A stretch of DNA of 58,223 nt from Acidobacteriaceae bacterium (GTDB taxonomy: Bacteria > Acidobacteriota > Terriglobia > Terriglobales > Acidobacteriaceae): NCBI GenBank assembly GCA_027306695.1, contig DAHUZH010000007.1:1-58223 (forward strand), in the 5' to 3' direction. This document shows, in pieces, positions 1-9,083 of this stretch. Below the pieces are notes generated by a model that saw nothing but the letters and a program-made list of their open reading frames with translations, searched no databases and was not told the DNA's origin. The position numbers and the translations under genes are program-made. Within the stretch, counting starts at the first letter, position 1. Every line of letters begins with the position of its first letter.

Positions 1-3000
1 AGAGCCATGCGTGACTTCGACCCCTTTCGGCCGGCCCGTTGAGCCGGAGGTGAAAATGACGTATGCGCGAGCATACGAAGAAATTTTCGGCAAGGCCCTA
101 GTTGGCTCCTGCGCGAAAATTACGGCTTCCGCATCCATGGCCACTACCTGCGCGTTCGTCTGCGGCAACTCCTCCAGATGGCGGGTAAGCGTGAGCAGCA
201 CGGGAACATTTGTCTCGTCCAGAATCTGCTCGATGCGCACTCTTGGAAACATGGGGTCGAGCGGCACATAGGCAGCCCCCGCTTTCATCACACCGAGCAT
301 CGCCACCAGCATTTCGAGCGAGCGGTCCATGTAAATGCCCACCAGAGAACCCGGACCGGCGCCATTGCAGAGCAGCCATGCAGCCAGACGGTCCGTCTGT
401 TCTGCCAGTTCAGTGCGCGTCAACTCCAGCCCGTAAAAATCGGCAGCGGGCTGCGATGGCATTGCGGCAAACGCACCCGCGATCAACGAAGGAACATCTT
501 CAGCGATCGGCAACGCGGTTGCGGTGGCATTGCAATCTTCCAAAAGAAATTTACGAACTTGCGGCGTCAAGAGCGGCAGGCTTGCCACACTCTCCTTCGG
601 ATTCGCAACCATGCCTGCAAGCAATGTGCGATAACAATCGAGCCAGCCAGCGATGGTGGATTCGTCATAGAGGCTGGTGTTGTAATCGCACTCCAGCCGC
701 AAGCCATTTCCTGTATCCACGATGTTCAAAAACAGATCGAAGTTGACCGCACGCTTGCCATTCGCGCGGACCTCCGTTTCCAGACCGTCAAATGCAGCGG
801 CGCGCCCCATCTGTTCCAGGTTGAACTGGATTTCGCTCAACGGCAGTCGGCCCGGTTCGCGCGGCACAGCCAGTTCTCGAACGATGCTGCCGTAGGTCGC
901 TGTCTGATGTTCGTACGCATCCAGTACGACTGGCTTCAAAGCGCGCAGATAATCTGTGGCCGTCATCGCGGGATCGATCGCCGCCCGAATCGGCAACAAA
1001 TGTACACAGTGCCCAACGAGAACTTTATCTTCCATCTGCGACTGGGCCGCGACGGGAATCATTGTGACTGGATCAGCGTTGCCGCTCAGCCTCCACAGCA
1101 GCGTCTGCCAGCCAGCCAGCAATGTGGTGAATAAGGTGCACCCCGCGCTCGCGCCAGTCTTGCGCAGCGTAGCCACAAATTCTTTTGGGAACTCAGTGAC
1201 GAAGGTCGCTCCGGCAAAATCGCGTGTGCTTGGACGGCTGTGCTCCGTTGGCAGCGTCAATAATTCCGGTTGCGGGTTGAGCTGCTGCTTCCAATACCCA
1301 AGATCGCGGCGCTCCTGTTCTCGCCATGCAGTTCGCTGTACATCCATCGCATAGTGTGAAAATGAGAGCGCAGGAGCCAATTCCGCGGGCGTGTGGCAAA
1401 GCGCCGCCGAATACATCCGCGACAACTCTTCGACGATGACATTCACCGACCATCCATCGCAGATGAGATGGTGCGCCGTGACCACCAATAGATTTTTCTG
1501 CGGTGACAATTGAACGAGCTTGGCCCGCAGCAGAGGACCGTGAACGAGATCGAACGGCTGCGTGCCTTCGGCGGCAATCAGCGCCTGTACTGCTTCCTGC
1601 TGCGCTTCGAAACCGAGACGCGCCAAGTCCACCTGTTCGATGGAAATCGAGCGCTCGCGATCCACGCGCATCCGATCGCCAGCCGGTATCAGCGACATGC
1701 GCAAAGCATCGTGACGATCCAGCAACGACTGCCATGCCAACTTAACCGCATCGACATCCAACGGACCTTGAAGCCGAAGCTGAAACGACTCATTGAATGC
1801 ACAATTCGCTTCGTCGGAGACCTGCGCAGCCAACAGAATTTCCAACTGCGGCTCGGTCAACGGAATTTCTGTTATGGCGGGAGCCGGCGCGAGCTTGCTG
1901 GAAGTAGTAGATTTTTCAGAAGCGTCGACATTACACGGCAGGAATGCGCAGGACTGCAATTCCACGATGCTTTCGCGGAAGGCATGCAGGATATGATCGA
2001 GGTCCGCGTCGGTATGCTCCGTCGTGAGATAGAGCGGAAATCCTTCCAGAATGAAGACGCCCTTTTCGCGCAGCAGATAGTAGAGCAGGCCACCGGAACG
2101 CAGGTCCGACGGTATCCCGAAATACATCACGCTGCCGCACTGCTCCAGATGCAGTGGAACCCCGCAGGTACTAAATACTTCATTCATTCGCGCCGCAAAT
2201 CGATCTGACTTCTGGTTCAGACTGGTATAGATATGCTCGCCTGCGTCGCGGATGTGCTCGAGCGTGGCGCAAAGCGCGGCCATGGTCAGCGGATGACGGA
2301 CAAATGTTCCCGCGAAAAAAGTAACGCCCGCTTCCGGGACCGAAGCATCGCCAAAGCTCCAGTCGCCGCCGTCCAGCGCATCCATGAAAGCCGCTTTGCC
2401 CGCGAGAATTCCGATGGGCATTCCACCGCCGACCACCTTGCCATACGTGACCATATCTGCATCGACGCAGTAATGTCCCTGCGCGCCGCGCGAATGAATG
2501 CGGAATCCTGTGACCACTTCATCGAATACAAATGCCGTGCCGGACTGGCGGGTGATTTCGCGCACGCGTAATAAAAATTCCTTAGGTTGCAACTGCGGAT
2601 GGCGGCTCTGCACCGGCTCAATCAGAATGGCCGCCAACTCATTGGCATGCTGTTCGATATAGCGGAGCGATTCCTCCGTGCCGTAGTCGAGCACGGTGAC
2701 GCTGCCGAGGTTCGTGCGCGGAATTCCCGGCGCCGCGGGCTGCACCGTAAATTCCCCTTTGCGCTTGAGCTGCTTGACCAGCACTTCATCGAATTGGCCG
2801 TGATAATCCCCGGCAAAAAATACCACGCGGTCACGGCCTGTCACCGTGCGCGCAATGCGCATCGCGGCCATCACCGCTTCAGAGCCAGTGTTGCAGAACG
2901 TTACCCGCTCCGTGCCCGTCAGTTCTGTCAGCAGGTCCGCCGCTCGGCCGGCCAGCGGAGTCTGCGGGCCAATGGCAAAACCCTCACTAAGTTGTGCTTG

Positions 3001-6000
3001 TACCGCTTTGGTGACGAACTCGGGCGTGTGTCCAAACATCGTTGGCCCGAAGCCGTTAACAAGATCGATGTACTCATTGCCGTCGATGTCCCACAGCTTC
3101 GACCCTTGGCTGCGAGAAGAAACCAGACTGTACACCATTTCTTTCCATTCGGGCCGAAATCCGCTGACGACGCGGGGGTCGGCGAGTGTGCGGCGGTGTT
3201 TCTGTGTGAAGGCCTTCGACTTCGCTGTCTTCCCGCAGTAACGCTCGATCAGTTGCGCCAGAAAGCGCTCCTGCTCTGTTGTCATGGCGGTATGGCCAGT
3301 CTGGATCGGCTTCTTGTGCAGCGCATGTTCCTCGCTCGGCGAAGTTGCAAGCGGCGCGGTTGAAGTTCGCGCGTTTACTGAAGCGGTTCCCGCCGATGTG
3401 CCAAGGATTTGTAACTGACTCTGTATCAATTGCGTCATGGCCTGCAATTGCTGCTGCATTAAAGTGGCAATCGATCCATCCGCACTCGGCCCATTCATGA
3501 CAGCCGAGGGCGCCATCGCATGTAGAATAGCCTGCGTGGCCGATACAACCGGCAGTGCACGCGATTGTGGAACCTCTTTGTATTTCGTAACGGTCATCCC
3601 TTGCGCGGCAGCATCCTGCGGCAGTTGCTTGTCGAGATGTTCGGCAACCAGGCGAATCGAACTTAAGTTATCCAGCAGTTGACGAAATGCGATCTTCACA
3701 CCATAAGTCGTCTGCAATTTTTGCGCTGCCTGCGTAAGAAAAAGTGAATCGAAGCCCAGCTCAAGAAAGCTGACATCGTATTGGTCTGCTGGCAAATCGA
3801 CCCCGGAAAGCTCGTCCAGTAACGCGGCGACCTCTTGCGCGAAGCGGGCTGCCCGATCTTGTGTTGCGGGCGGTGGATTCATACCAGGCTTGGGTTCTGC
3901 AATGGATGCCATGCTGCTCTCCGAAGAATTAAAATTGTTATCGTTCCCGCTCTGCGGCAGAACATGGATGAAATTTTCTGACGCCTGCTCGGTTGCCAGC
4001 ACTGCTAGCGGGCCTTCTACCCAATAGCGCTTCCGCTCGAATGGATAGGTCGGCAGAGAAACACGGCGGCGATCTTCGCTGCTGTAATATGCGTTCCAGT
4101 CGATTGGCGCATTCCGCGTCCACAGAGCGCCGACAGACTCTGTGAGCACGTCCCAATCCATCTTCTGCGACCCACTCGACGGAAGCGATGTGACAACGGC
4201 GGTCTTCGCGCCCTTGGGAAGCTGTTGACGCACCAGCGTGGCCAAGGTTTCTCCCGCGCCAACTTCCAATAGAGCCTCGTATCCATCCTGAACGAGCTTA
4301 GCTGCGGCGCCGCTGAAATTCACTGGGACGCGGCAATGCTGCGCCCAATACTCCGCAGAGGTTGCCTGTGCCGCCGTCAACTCCTCGCCCGTCACTGTAG
4401 ATAGAATTTTTTTCTGCGGCGCACGGAGCGTCATCGACTCCAGTAGCACGCTAAGGCGTGCCACAACCGGCTCGACCATAGACGAATGGAAGGCGTGCGA
4501 AGTGTGCAACCGGCGTGAGACGATTTTGTCCCGCTCCAGTTGCGCGGCGAAAATTTCCACCTCTCCTGTCGGACCGGACACCACACACAGCGAAGGCCCA
4601 TTAATAGCTGCCATCGAAAGCGTCGCTGGCAAAATCATTTGTAGCTGTTGCTGTGGCAGACGAACCGCCAGCATGCTTCCCGCTGGCATCACCTGCATCC
4701 ACTCTCCGCGACGAGCGACAAACAACAGCGCGTCTTCAAGAGAAAAAACACCCGCCAGGCATGCGGCCACCAGTTCCCCAACGCTGTGCCCGACCAGACA
4801 AACCGGCTGCACGCCCCAGTGCATCCACAGCCGCGTCAGCGCATAACTGGTCACAAACAAGGCTGGCTGCGCATAGCGGGTCTGTTCTAAGATGTGCGCG
4901 GCTGCTTCATCCCGGACCTTCGGATAAAGAACGCTTCGCAGATCGAGTCCAGCGAGCGACTCCAGCTTCTGGCAGCAGTCGTCCACGATCTGCCGGTAGA
5001 CCGGTTCCGTTTGGTAAAGGCCTTCGCCCATGCCGGGATATTGCGATCCCTGGCCGGGAAACAGCATTGCCACGCGGGTCTCTGCATCGGAAACAATGGC
5101 ACGACTGCGAATTTTATTCGGCTGGCGAAGCTGCGTGACGGTCTCGTCGCGGCCCTCTGCGCTAATCGCCAGGCGATGAGGAAATGCACGGCGACCTATG
5201 GCGAGCGTGTAAGCCGCATCTGGTAAAGAGAACGCATCTGTATCGGTGTTTTCCAGATTCAGCGCCAGGCGCTCGCATTGCGTTTCGAGCGCTTTCGCGG
5301 TGCGCGCGCTCAGGCAGAACAATTGTTTCGGGCGCGCACTCGGCTGCGTGACGGCCAGTGGCGCTTCCTCCAGCACTGCATGAACATTGGTCCCGCCCAC
5401 TCCGAAAGCACTGACGCCTGCGCGCCGAATCTCCTGGTCGCGCGGCCAATCCGCCAAATCGCCAGCAATCGTAAATGGCGTCTGCGTCAGGTCGAGTTGC
5501 GGATTCAGGCCGCTATAGTGCAGCGTCCCTGGAATCCGTTCGCGATCGAGACACAGAGCCGCTTTGATAAGACCCGTGATGCCTGCCGCCACATCGAGAT
5601 GGCCAACATTTCCCTTCACCGAGCCGATACGGCAGAGGGACGTGCGCGGGCCGTCATCTGCAAACGCCTGCGCCAGCGCGGCGAACTCAATCGGATCGCC
5701 CAGCGGTGTTCCGGTTCCGTGACACTCCACGTAGCCGACGGAAGCAGGCTCGACGCCCGCGACGGCGTACGCCATGGCAATCGCTTCGGCCTGGCCCTTA
5801 CTGCTGGGGGCGGCATAGCCGACCTTGTCCGAGCCATCGTTGTTGATGCCCGCGCCCAGAAGCAGCGCGTAGATATGGTCGCCGTCCGCGATGGCCTCTT
5901 CGGCCCGCTTCAACAGGACCATCCCAGCACCCGCGCCAAAGACGGTTCCGGCAGCGGACTTGTCGAAGGGACGGCAATGTCCATCGGGAGAAACCATGCC

Positions 6001-6678
6001 GCCTTCCTGATAAAAATAGCCGCGGTGCTGCGGGAATGAAATCGAGACACCGCCCGCGAGGGCCATGTCCGCCTGATAATTCACCAGACTCTGCCATGCC
6101 TGAGCTACCGCCAGCAAAGAGGTGGAGCACGCCGACTGCACCGTCATTGCAGGGCCGCGCAAATTCAGCTTGTAGCTGATGCGCGTCGCCAGGAAATCCT
6201 GCCCGTTGCCGACCAGCGCGGGAAAAGAACCAACTTGATACGACCGCGTGAACTCTTCGCGAAATTTCGCGTCCGAGGCCAGATGTAGCAAGAGATACGT
6301 GTTGATGCTGGAACCGGCGAAGACCCCGACATTGCCCGCGATTCGCGCGGGATCATATCCAGCATCTTCCAGCGCCTCCCACGCGCACTCCATCAGAATG
6401 CGCTGCTGCGGATCGGTCAGCTCGGCCTCGCGCGGCAGAAAGCGGAAAAACTCCGCGTCGAACAAATCGACATCTTTGAGCAGAGCGCGCGCCGCGACAT
6501 AGCGGCCTTCGCTGCGCTGCGCCGCCGTCAGTCCGTCTTCCAGTTCCCGCTCCGCCATGCTGCGGATGGATTCGCGTCCAGCGCACAAATTTTGCCAGAA
6601 CTGCTCGACATTCTCCGCGCCGGGAAAACGCCCCGCCATTCCAATGATCGCGACCGCATTTTGTAAACGCTCGCTCAT
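1..6678 (-). CDS. Hybrid PKS/NRPS: KS-AT-ACP-aminotransferase-C-A (3' end outside window)
   Basis: One frame stays open from the ATG at 6678 to the window edge (2,226 codons), so the protein is partial. Domains in order: ketosynthase (C184, H320, H360 triad in the SACSTS, HGTGT and GHLD contexts); acyltransferase (GHSVG, S632) with HAFH near residue 730, the malonyl-CoA signature; ACP (LGFDSL, S978); class III PLP aminotransferase of the glutamate-1-semialdehyde type (K1414 in YGKVVGGG); condensation domain (HHxxxDG, residues 1736-1742); start of an adenylation domain, ending just past its A3 motif (FTSGSTGRPKG). No ketoreductase is visible between AT and ACP, so a beta-keto thioester would be transaminated directly to a beta-amine. 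KS/AMT/C modules of this kind are known from iturin/mycosubtilin and microcystin synthetases. The ATG overlaps the stop of the loading protein (ATGA), implying coupled translation. The product is not identifiable from the window. Confidence 0.93.
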   Translation of the reverse strand, partial: MSERLQNAVAIIGMAGRFPGAENVEQFWQNLCAGRESIRSMAERELEDGLTAAQRSEGRYVAARALLKDVDLFDAEFFRFLPREAELTDPQQRILMECAWEALEDAGYDPARIAGNVGVFAGSSINTYLLLHLASDAKFREEFTRSYQVGSFPALVGNGQDFLATRISYKLNLRGPAMTVQSACSTSLLAVAQAWQSLVNYQADMALAGGVSISFPQHRGYFYQEGGMVSPDGHCRPFDKSAAGTVFGAGAGMVLLKRAEEAIADGDHIYALLLGAGINNDGSDKVGYAAPSSKGQAEAIAMAYAVAGVEPASVGYVECHGTGTPLGDPIEFAALAQAFADDGPRTSLCRIGSVKGNVGHLDVAAGITGLIKAALCLDRERIPGTLHYSGLNPQLDLTQTPFTIAGDLADWPRDQEIRRAGVSAFGVGGTNVHAVLEEAPLAVTQPSARPKQLFCLSARTAKALETQCERLALNLENTDTDAFSLPDAAYTLAIGRRAFPHRLAISAEGRDETVTQLRQPNKIRSRAIVSDAETRVAMLFPGQGSQYPGMGEGLYQTEPVYRQIVDDCCQKLESLAGLDLRSVLYPKVRDEAAAHILEQTRYAQPALFVTSYALTRLWMHWGVQPVCLVGHSVGELVAACLAGVFSLEDALLFVARRGEWMQVMPAGSMLAVRLPQQQLQMILPATLSMAAINGPSLCVVSGPTGEVEIFAAQLERDKIVSRRLHTSHAFHSSMVEPVVARLSVLLESMTLRAPQKKILSTVTGEELTAAQATSAEYWAQHCRVPVNFSGAAAKLVQDGYEALLEVGAGETLATLVRQQLPKGAKTAVVTSLPSSGSQKMDWDVLTESVGALWTRNAPIDWNAYYSSEDRRRVSLPTYPFERKRYWVEGPLAVLATEQASENFIHVLPQSGNDNNFNSSESSMASIAEPKPGMNPPPATQDRAARFAQEVAALLDELSGVDLPADQYDVSFLELGFDSLFLTQAAQKLQTTYGVKIAFRQLLDNLSSIRLVAEHLDKQLPQDAAAQGMTVTKYKEVPQSRALPVVSATQAILHAMAPSAVMNGPSADGSIATLMQQQLQAMTQLIQSQLQILGTSAGTASVNARTSTAPLATSPSEEHALHKKPIQTGHTAMTTEQERFLAQLIERYCGKTAKSKAFTQKHRRTLADPRVVSGFRPEWKEMVYSLVSSRSQGSKLWDIDGNEYIDLVNGFGPTMFGHTPEFVTKAVQAQLSEGFAIGPQTPLAGRAADLLTELTGTERVTFCNTGSEAVMAAMRIARTVTGRDRVVFFAGDYHGQFDEVLVKQLKRKGEFTVQPAAPGIPRTNLGSVTVLDYGTEESLRYIEQHANELAAILIEPVQSRHPQLQPKEFLLRVREITRQSGTAFVFDEVVTGFRIHSRGAQGHYCVDADMVTYGKVVGGGMPIGILAGKAAFMDALDGGDWSFGDASVPEAGVTFFAGTFVRHPLTMAALCATLEHIRDAGEHIYTSLNQKSDRFAARMNEVFSTCGVPLHLEQCGSVMYFGIPSDLRSGGLLYYLLREKGVFILEGFPLYLTTEHTDADLDHILHAFRESIVELQSCAFLPCNVDASEKSTTSSKLAPAPAITEIPLTEPQLEILLAAQVSDEANCAFNESFQLRLQGPLDVDAVKLAWQSLLDRHDALRMSLIPAGDRMRVDRERSISIEQVDLARLGFEAQQEAVQALIAAEGTQPFDLVHGPLLRAKLVQLSPQKNLLVVTAHHLICDGWSVNVIVEELSRMYSAALCHTPAELAPALSFSHYAMDVQRTAWREQERRDLGYWKQQLNPQPELLTLPTEHSRPSTRDFAGATFVTEFPKEFVATLRKTGASAGCTLFTTLLAGWQTLLWRLSGNADPVTMIPVAAQSQMEDKVLVGHCVHLLPIRAAIDPAMTATDYLRALKPVVLDAYEHQTATYGSIVRELAVPREPGRLPLSEIQFNLEQMGRAAAFDGLETEVRANGKRAVNFDLFLNIVDTGNGLRLECDYNTSLYDESTIAGWLDCYRTLLAGMVANPKESVASLPLLTPQVRKFLLEDCNATATALPIAEDVPSLIAGAFAAMPSQPAADFYGLELTRTELAEQTDRLAAWLLCNGAGPGSLVGIYMDRSLEMLVAMLGVMKAGAAYVPLDPMFPRVRIEQILDETNVPVLLTLTRHLEELPQTNAQVVAMDAEAVIFAQEPTRALPKISSYARAYVIFTSGSTGRPKGVEVTHGS

Positions 6679-8798
6679 CTGCGGCCGTCCTCTCTTGCAG
6701 TTGAAACATTGACCTTCGCAGCCGTCCACGCCGTGCGGCGCGCCAGCATCGCTTCCCGCTGACGCTGTCCGCGCTGCTCGGCTGCCCGTGGCGTGAGAGA
6801 AATTTCTCCACCACCAGAAAGGCGCTCCGCCAAGCTGCGCGGCGTCGGAAACGCAAACATCTCCACCAGAGAAGGAGTCGCTTCAAATTGCGCCTTGAGC
6901 CGGGCATGCATTTCGATCAGCAACAGCGAACTCCCGCCCAGATCAAAGAAATTCTCTTCGGCGCCGACGGACACGCGGCCCAGCAACTGCGCCCACAACC
7001 GCTGCACATCGTGAACGGTCGGAGATACATCCTCGACATCTACCGGCTGGGAAGCGGCCAGGACCGCACCTGATCCAGCAATATCCGCGGACAAGAAAGA
7101 TGCCTCGCACATCCCCTGCAATGCATTTCGATCCAGCTTGCCATTGGTGTTGATGGGAAATTTTTTCAGAAACATCCAGTACTGCGGAATCGATGCAACG
7201 GAAAGATGCTCTCCCAGCCAGGAGCGAAAGTTTTTTTCTGCCTCAATATCCGGTCGCAATAACGAAACGCACGCAACAAGCTGTTTTTCGCCCGAAGCAG
7301 GTGTGAGTACCAGGATGGCCACTTCAGCCACCAGCGGCGACTGCGACAACACGCTTTCGATGGCCGCAAGTTCCACGCGATGCCCGGCAATCTTCACCTG
7401 CCGGTCGATACGTCCAAGGAACTCGATAACGCCATCCCGCCGTTGACGAACGCGGTCGCCCGTCAAATAAAGCCGAGCGCCCGCTTCGTGCGAAAACGTG
7501 TCGGGAAGAAATCGTTCCGCGGTGGCCTCCGGCTGCGCCAGATATCCCAGGGCCACGCCAGCGCCGCCAGCCGCCAGTTCGCCTTCTTGGCCAGCTTCGA
7601 CCGGCTGATGCTGCGCATCGAGAATGTGGACGGTAGTGTGCGCGATGGGCAGCCCGATGGGCAACGTCGCTCCGGCACGATAGTCCGCCGGGACCACATA
7701 GCAACAGGTAAAGGTCGTGTTCTCCGTAGGGCCATAGCCGTTGACCATGTAAAGGGCCGGGTATAGCTTGCGAACACGCTCCACATAGCGCGGCGAGATG
7801 ACATCGCCGCCAGCTATCAATTGACTGAGCGGAGCGAACATTTCCGGGGCATGTTCCGCAGCCAGGTGGAACATGGCCGCTGTCAACCACAATGTTGTTA
7901 CACCCTTGCGGGTAATGATCCGGGCGTAATCGTCCAGACCCAAACGCCCGGAGGGTGCAACCACCAGCAGCGAGCCATGCAGCAGGCTGCCCCAAAACTC
8001 CAGCGTCGAGGCGTCGAAGGAAAGCGGCGAGTGCAATAAAAATGTATGCTGCGGCCCAAACTCCAGAAAGTTCTGCCCTGTTACCAGCCGAACCACCGCC
8101 CGATGCGGAACGACCACGCCTTTGGGCAATCCCGTCGACCCAGAAGTAAACATCACATACAGCGGGCTTTCCGATGTGAGTTTGCTCTGTGGAATTTCGG
8201 CAATTTCAATACCGGCGGGAAGAACGACGTTCTCCAGGGACAAAACTTTACTGTCCTGCCATAGGTCTGGATTGGCAACCTGGCGCGCAGGCGCATCGGC
8301 AATCCAGTGACGGATACCGCTTTGCTTCGCCAATTGCACTAAAACTGTGGCAGAAAACTCCTGCAGGTTGATCGGAACATAACACGCACCAGCCATCATG
8401 ACGCCTGCGATGGCGGCAACTGTGGGCAGAGAACGGCTTGCGGCGACCCCAACCAAATCTCCCGGCTGTACTCCTTGCTGTAGGAGCAGCGTACGAAAAG
8501 CATTGGCAAAATTCCACAACTGGCTGTAGGAAAGTGAGGAGTGTGCATCGGAGATTGCCGCCCGATGACGATTTTGGCAGGCCGCAGCATGAAAAAGGTC
8601 GAGAACCGTGGCAGTCCGCAGGTCGGCATCTGTCCCAGTCGGACTTTGCGCAGCCGGGAAACTTGCCTCCCGATGATCCAGCAAGGTAGACAATGCATCG
8701 CTATGTTTTGTTAAAACGTTCCAATCCACGATATTCAGCCTGTCCGATTTGCCGATTCGGAGCTTCGTACCTGTGAAGGTGTGCACGTTGCATGCCAT
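6675..8798 (-). CDS. NRPS loading protein, adenylation + peptidyl carrier domains
   Basis: This 707-residue protein has an adenylation domain (core motifs FTSGSTGLPKG, NGYGPTENT, YLTGDRVRQ and a C-terminal NGKLDRNAL lysine) and a carrier domain (LGGSS, S624), then a short charged tail that may be a docking linker. There is no condensation domain, so it should load the starter unit for the next protein. Aligning by eye to the PheA pocket gives D-A-L-W-L-A-G-T-F-K. The Asp that binds an alpha-amino group is kept and the pattern resembles valine-type codes, so a small hydrophobic amino acid is my guess. The start is uncertain: the ATG at 8798 has no clear Shine-Dalgarno, and similarity to the domain begins only about 70 residues in. 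Its stop overlaps the next start by ATGA. Confidence 0.9.
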   Translation of the reverse strand: MACNVHTFTGTKLRIGKSDRLNIVDWNVLTKHSDALSTLLDHREASFPAAQSPTGTDADLRTATVLDLFHAAACQNRHRAAISDAHSSLSYSQLWNFANAFRTLLLQQGVQPGDLVGVAASRSLPTVAAIAGVMMAGACYVPINLQEFSATVLVQLAKQSGIRHWIADAPARQVANPDLWQDSKVLSLENVVLPAGIEIAEIPQSKLTSESPLYVMFTSGSTGLPKGVVVPHRAVVRLVTGQNFLEFGPQHTFLLHSPLSFDASTLEFWGSLLHGSLLVVAPSGRLGLDDYARIITRKGVTTLWLTAAMFHLAAEHAPEMFAPLSQLIAGGDVISPRYVERVRKLYPALYMVNGYGPTENTTFTCCYVVPADYRAGATLPIGLPIAHTTVHILDAQHQPVEAGQEGELAAGGAGVALGYLAQPEATAERFLPDTFSHEAGARLYLTGDRVRQRRDGVIEFLGRIDRQVKIAGHRVELAAIESVLSQSPLVAEVAILVLTPASGEKQLVACVSLLRPDIEAEKNFRSWLGEHLSVASIPQYWMFLKKFPINTNGKLDRNALQGMCEASFLSADIAGSGAVLAASQPVDVEDVSPTVHDVQRLWAQLLGRVSVGAEENFFDLGGSSLLLIEMHARLKAQFEATPSLVEMFAFPTPRSLAERLSGGGEISLTPRAAEQRGQRQREAMLARRTAWTAAKVNVSTAREDGRR

Positions 8799-9008
8799 CT
8801 TCTATAAAAGTTTTGCGCCTGCAGCGGGGCCGGGCGGCAAAGATAAATGGGCCGAGTAAAAGCTTCTCAGGTTCGCGCAGGTCAACGTCGATACAAAAAG
8901 AGTTCCTAAATGGATGCCTAGTGTGAAAAGTTTTTCTCACTCCTTGTGGGTGGGTTCGAGTTCCTGTCGGCATACCCGGCCAAAGCCTTTTGATCGCGCA
9001 AAAGTAAC

Positions 9009-9048
9009 CAGCCTCCCAAGACGCCTGTTTGGGCGTGGCGGGAGGCTG
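9009..9048 (-). terminator. Hairpin terminator after the UDP-sugar dehydrogenase gene
   Basis: The arms CAGCCTCCC (9009-9017) and GGGAGGCTG (9040-9048) pair perfectly over 9 bp, and an inner ACGCC/GGCGT stem extends the structure. On the minus strand the hairpin is followed by a short T-rich run (ACTTTT). It lies 35 bases past the dehydrogenase stop and separates the EPS locus from the NRPS genes. The T-run is weak, so efficiency is uncertain. Confidence 0.6.
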
Positions 9049-9083
9049 TTGTTTCATCGATGAAAATTCAGTCCTTGCCGCCG

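Noticed and set aside
178..1134. Long plus-strand open frames over the NRPS/PKS region (also near 1510-2208, 2587-3363 and 5278-6039)
   Set aside because: They lie opposite a continuous modular synthase frame with all its catalytic motifs; composition (rich in R, Q, H) is that of antisense shadows.
8951..8985. T-arm-like sequence GTTCGAGTTCCTGTCGG suggesting a tRNA end
   Set aside because: The flanking bases do not form a T-stem, and no D-arm, anticodon arm or acceptor stem can be drawn upstream. It may be a decayed fragment or chance.
8701..9057. 118-codon minus-strand frame upstream of the loading protein
   Set aside because: It overlaps the start of the adenylation protein, crosses the gap without a Shine-Dalgarno and matches nothing.
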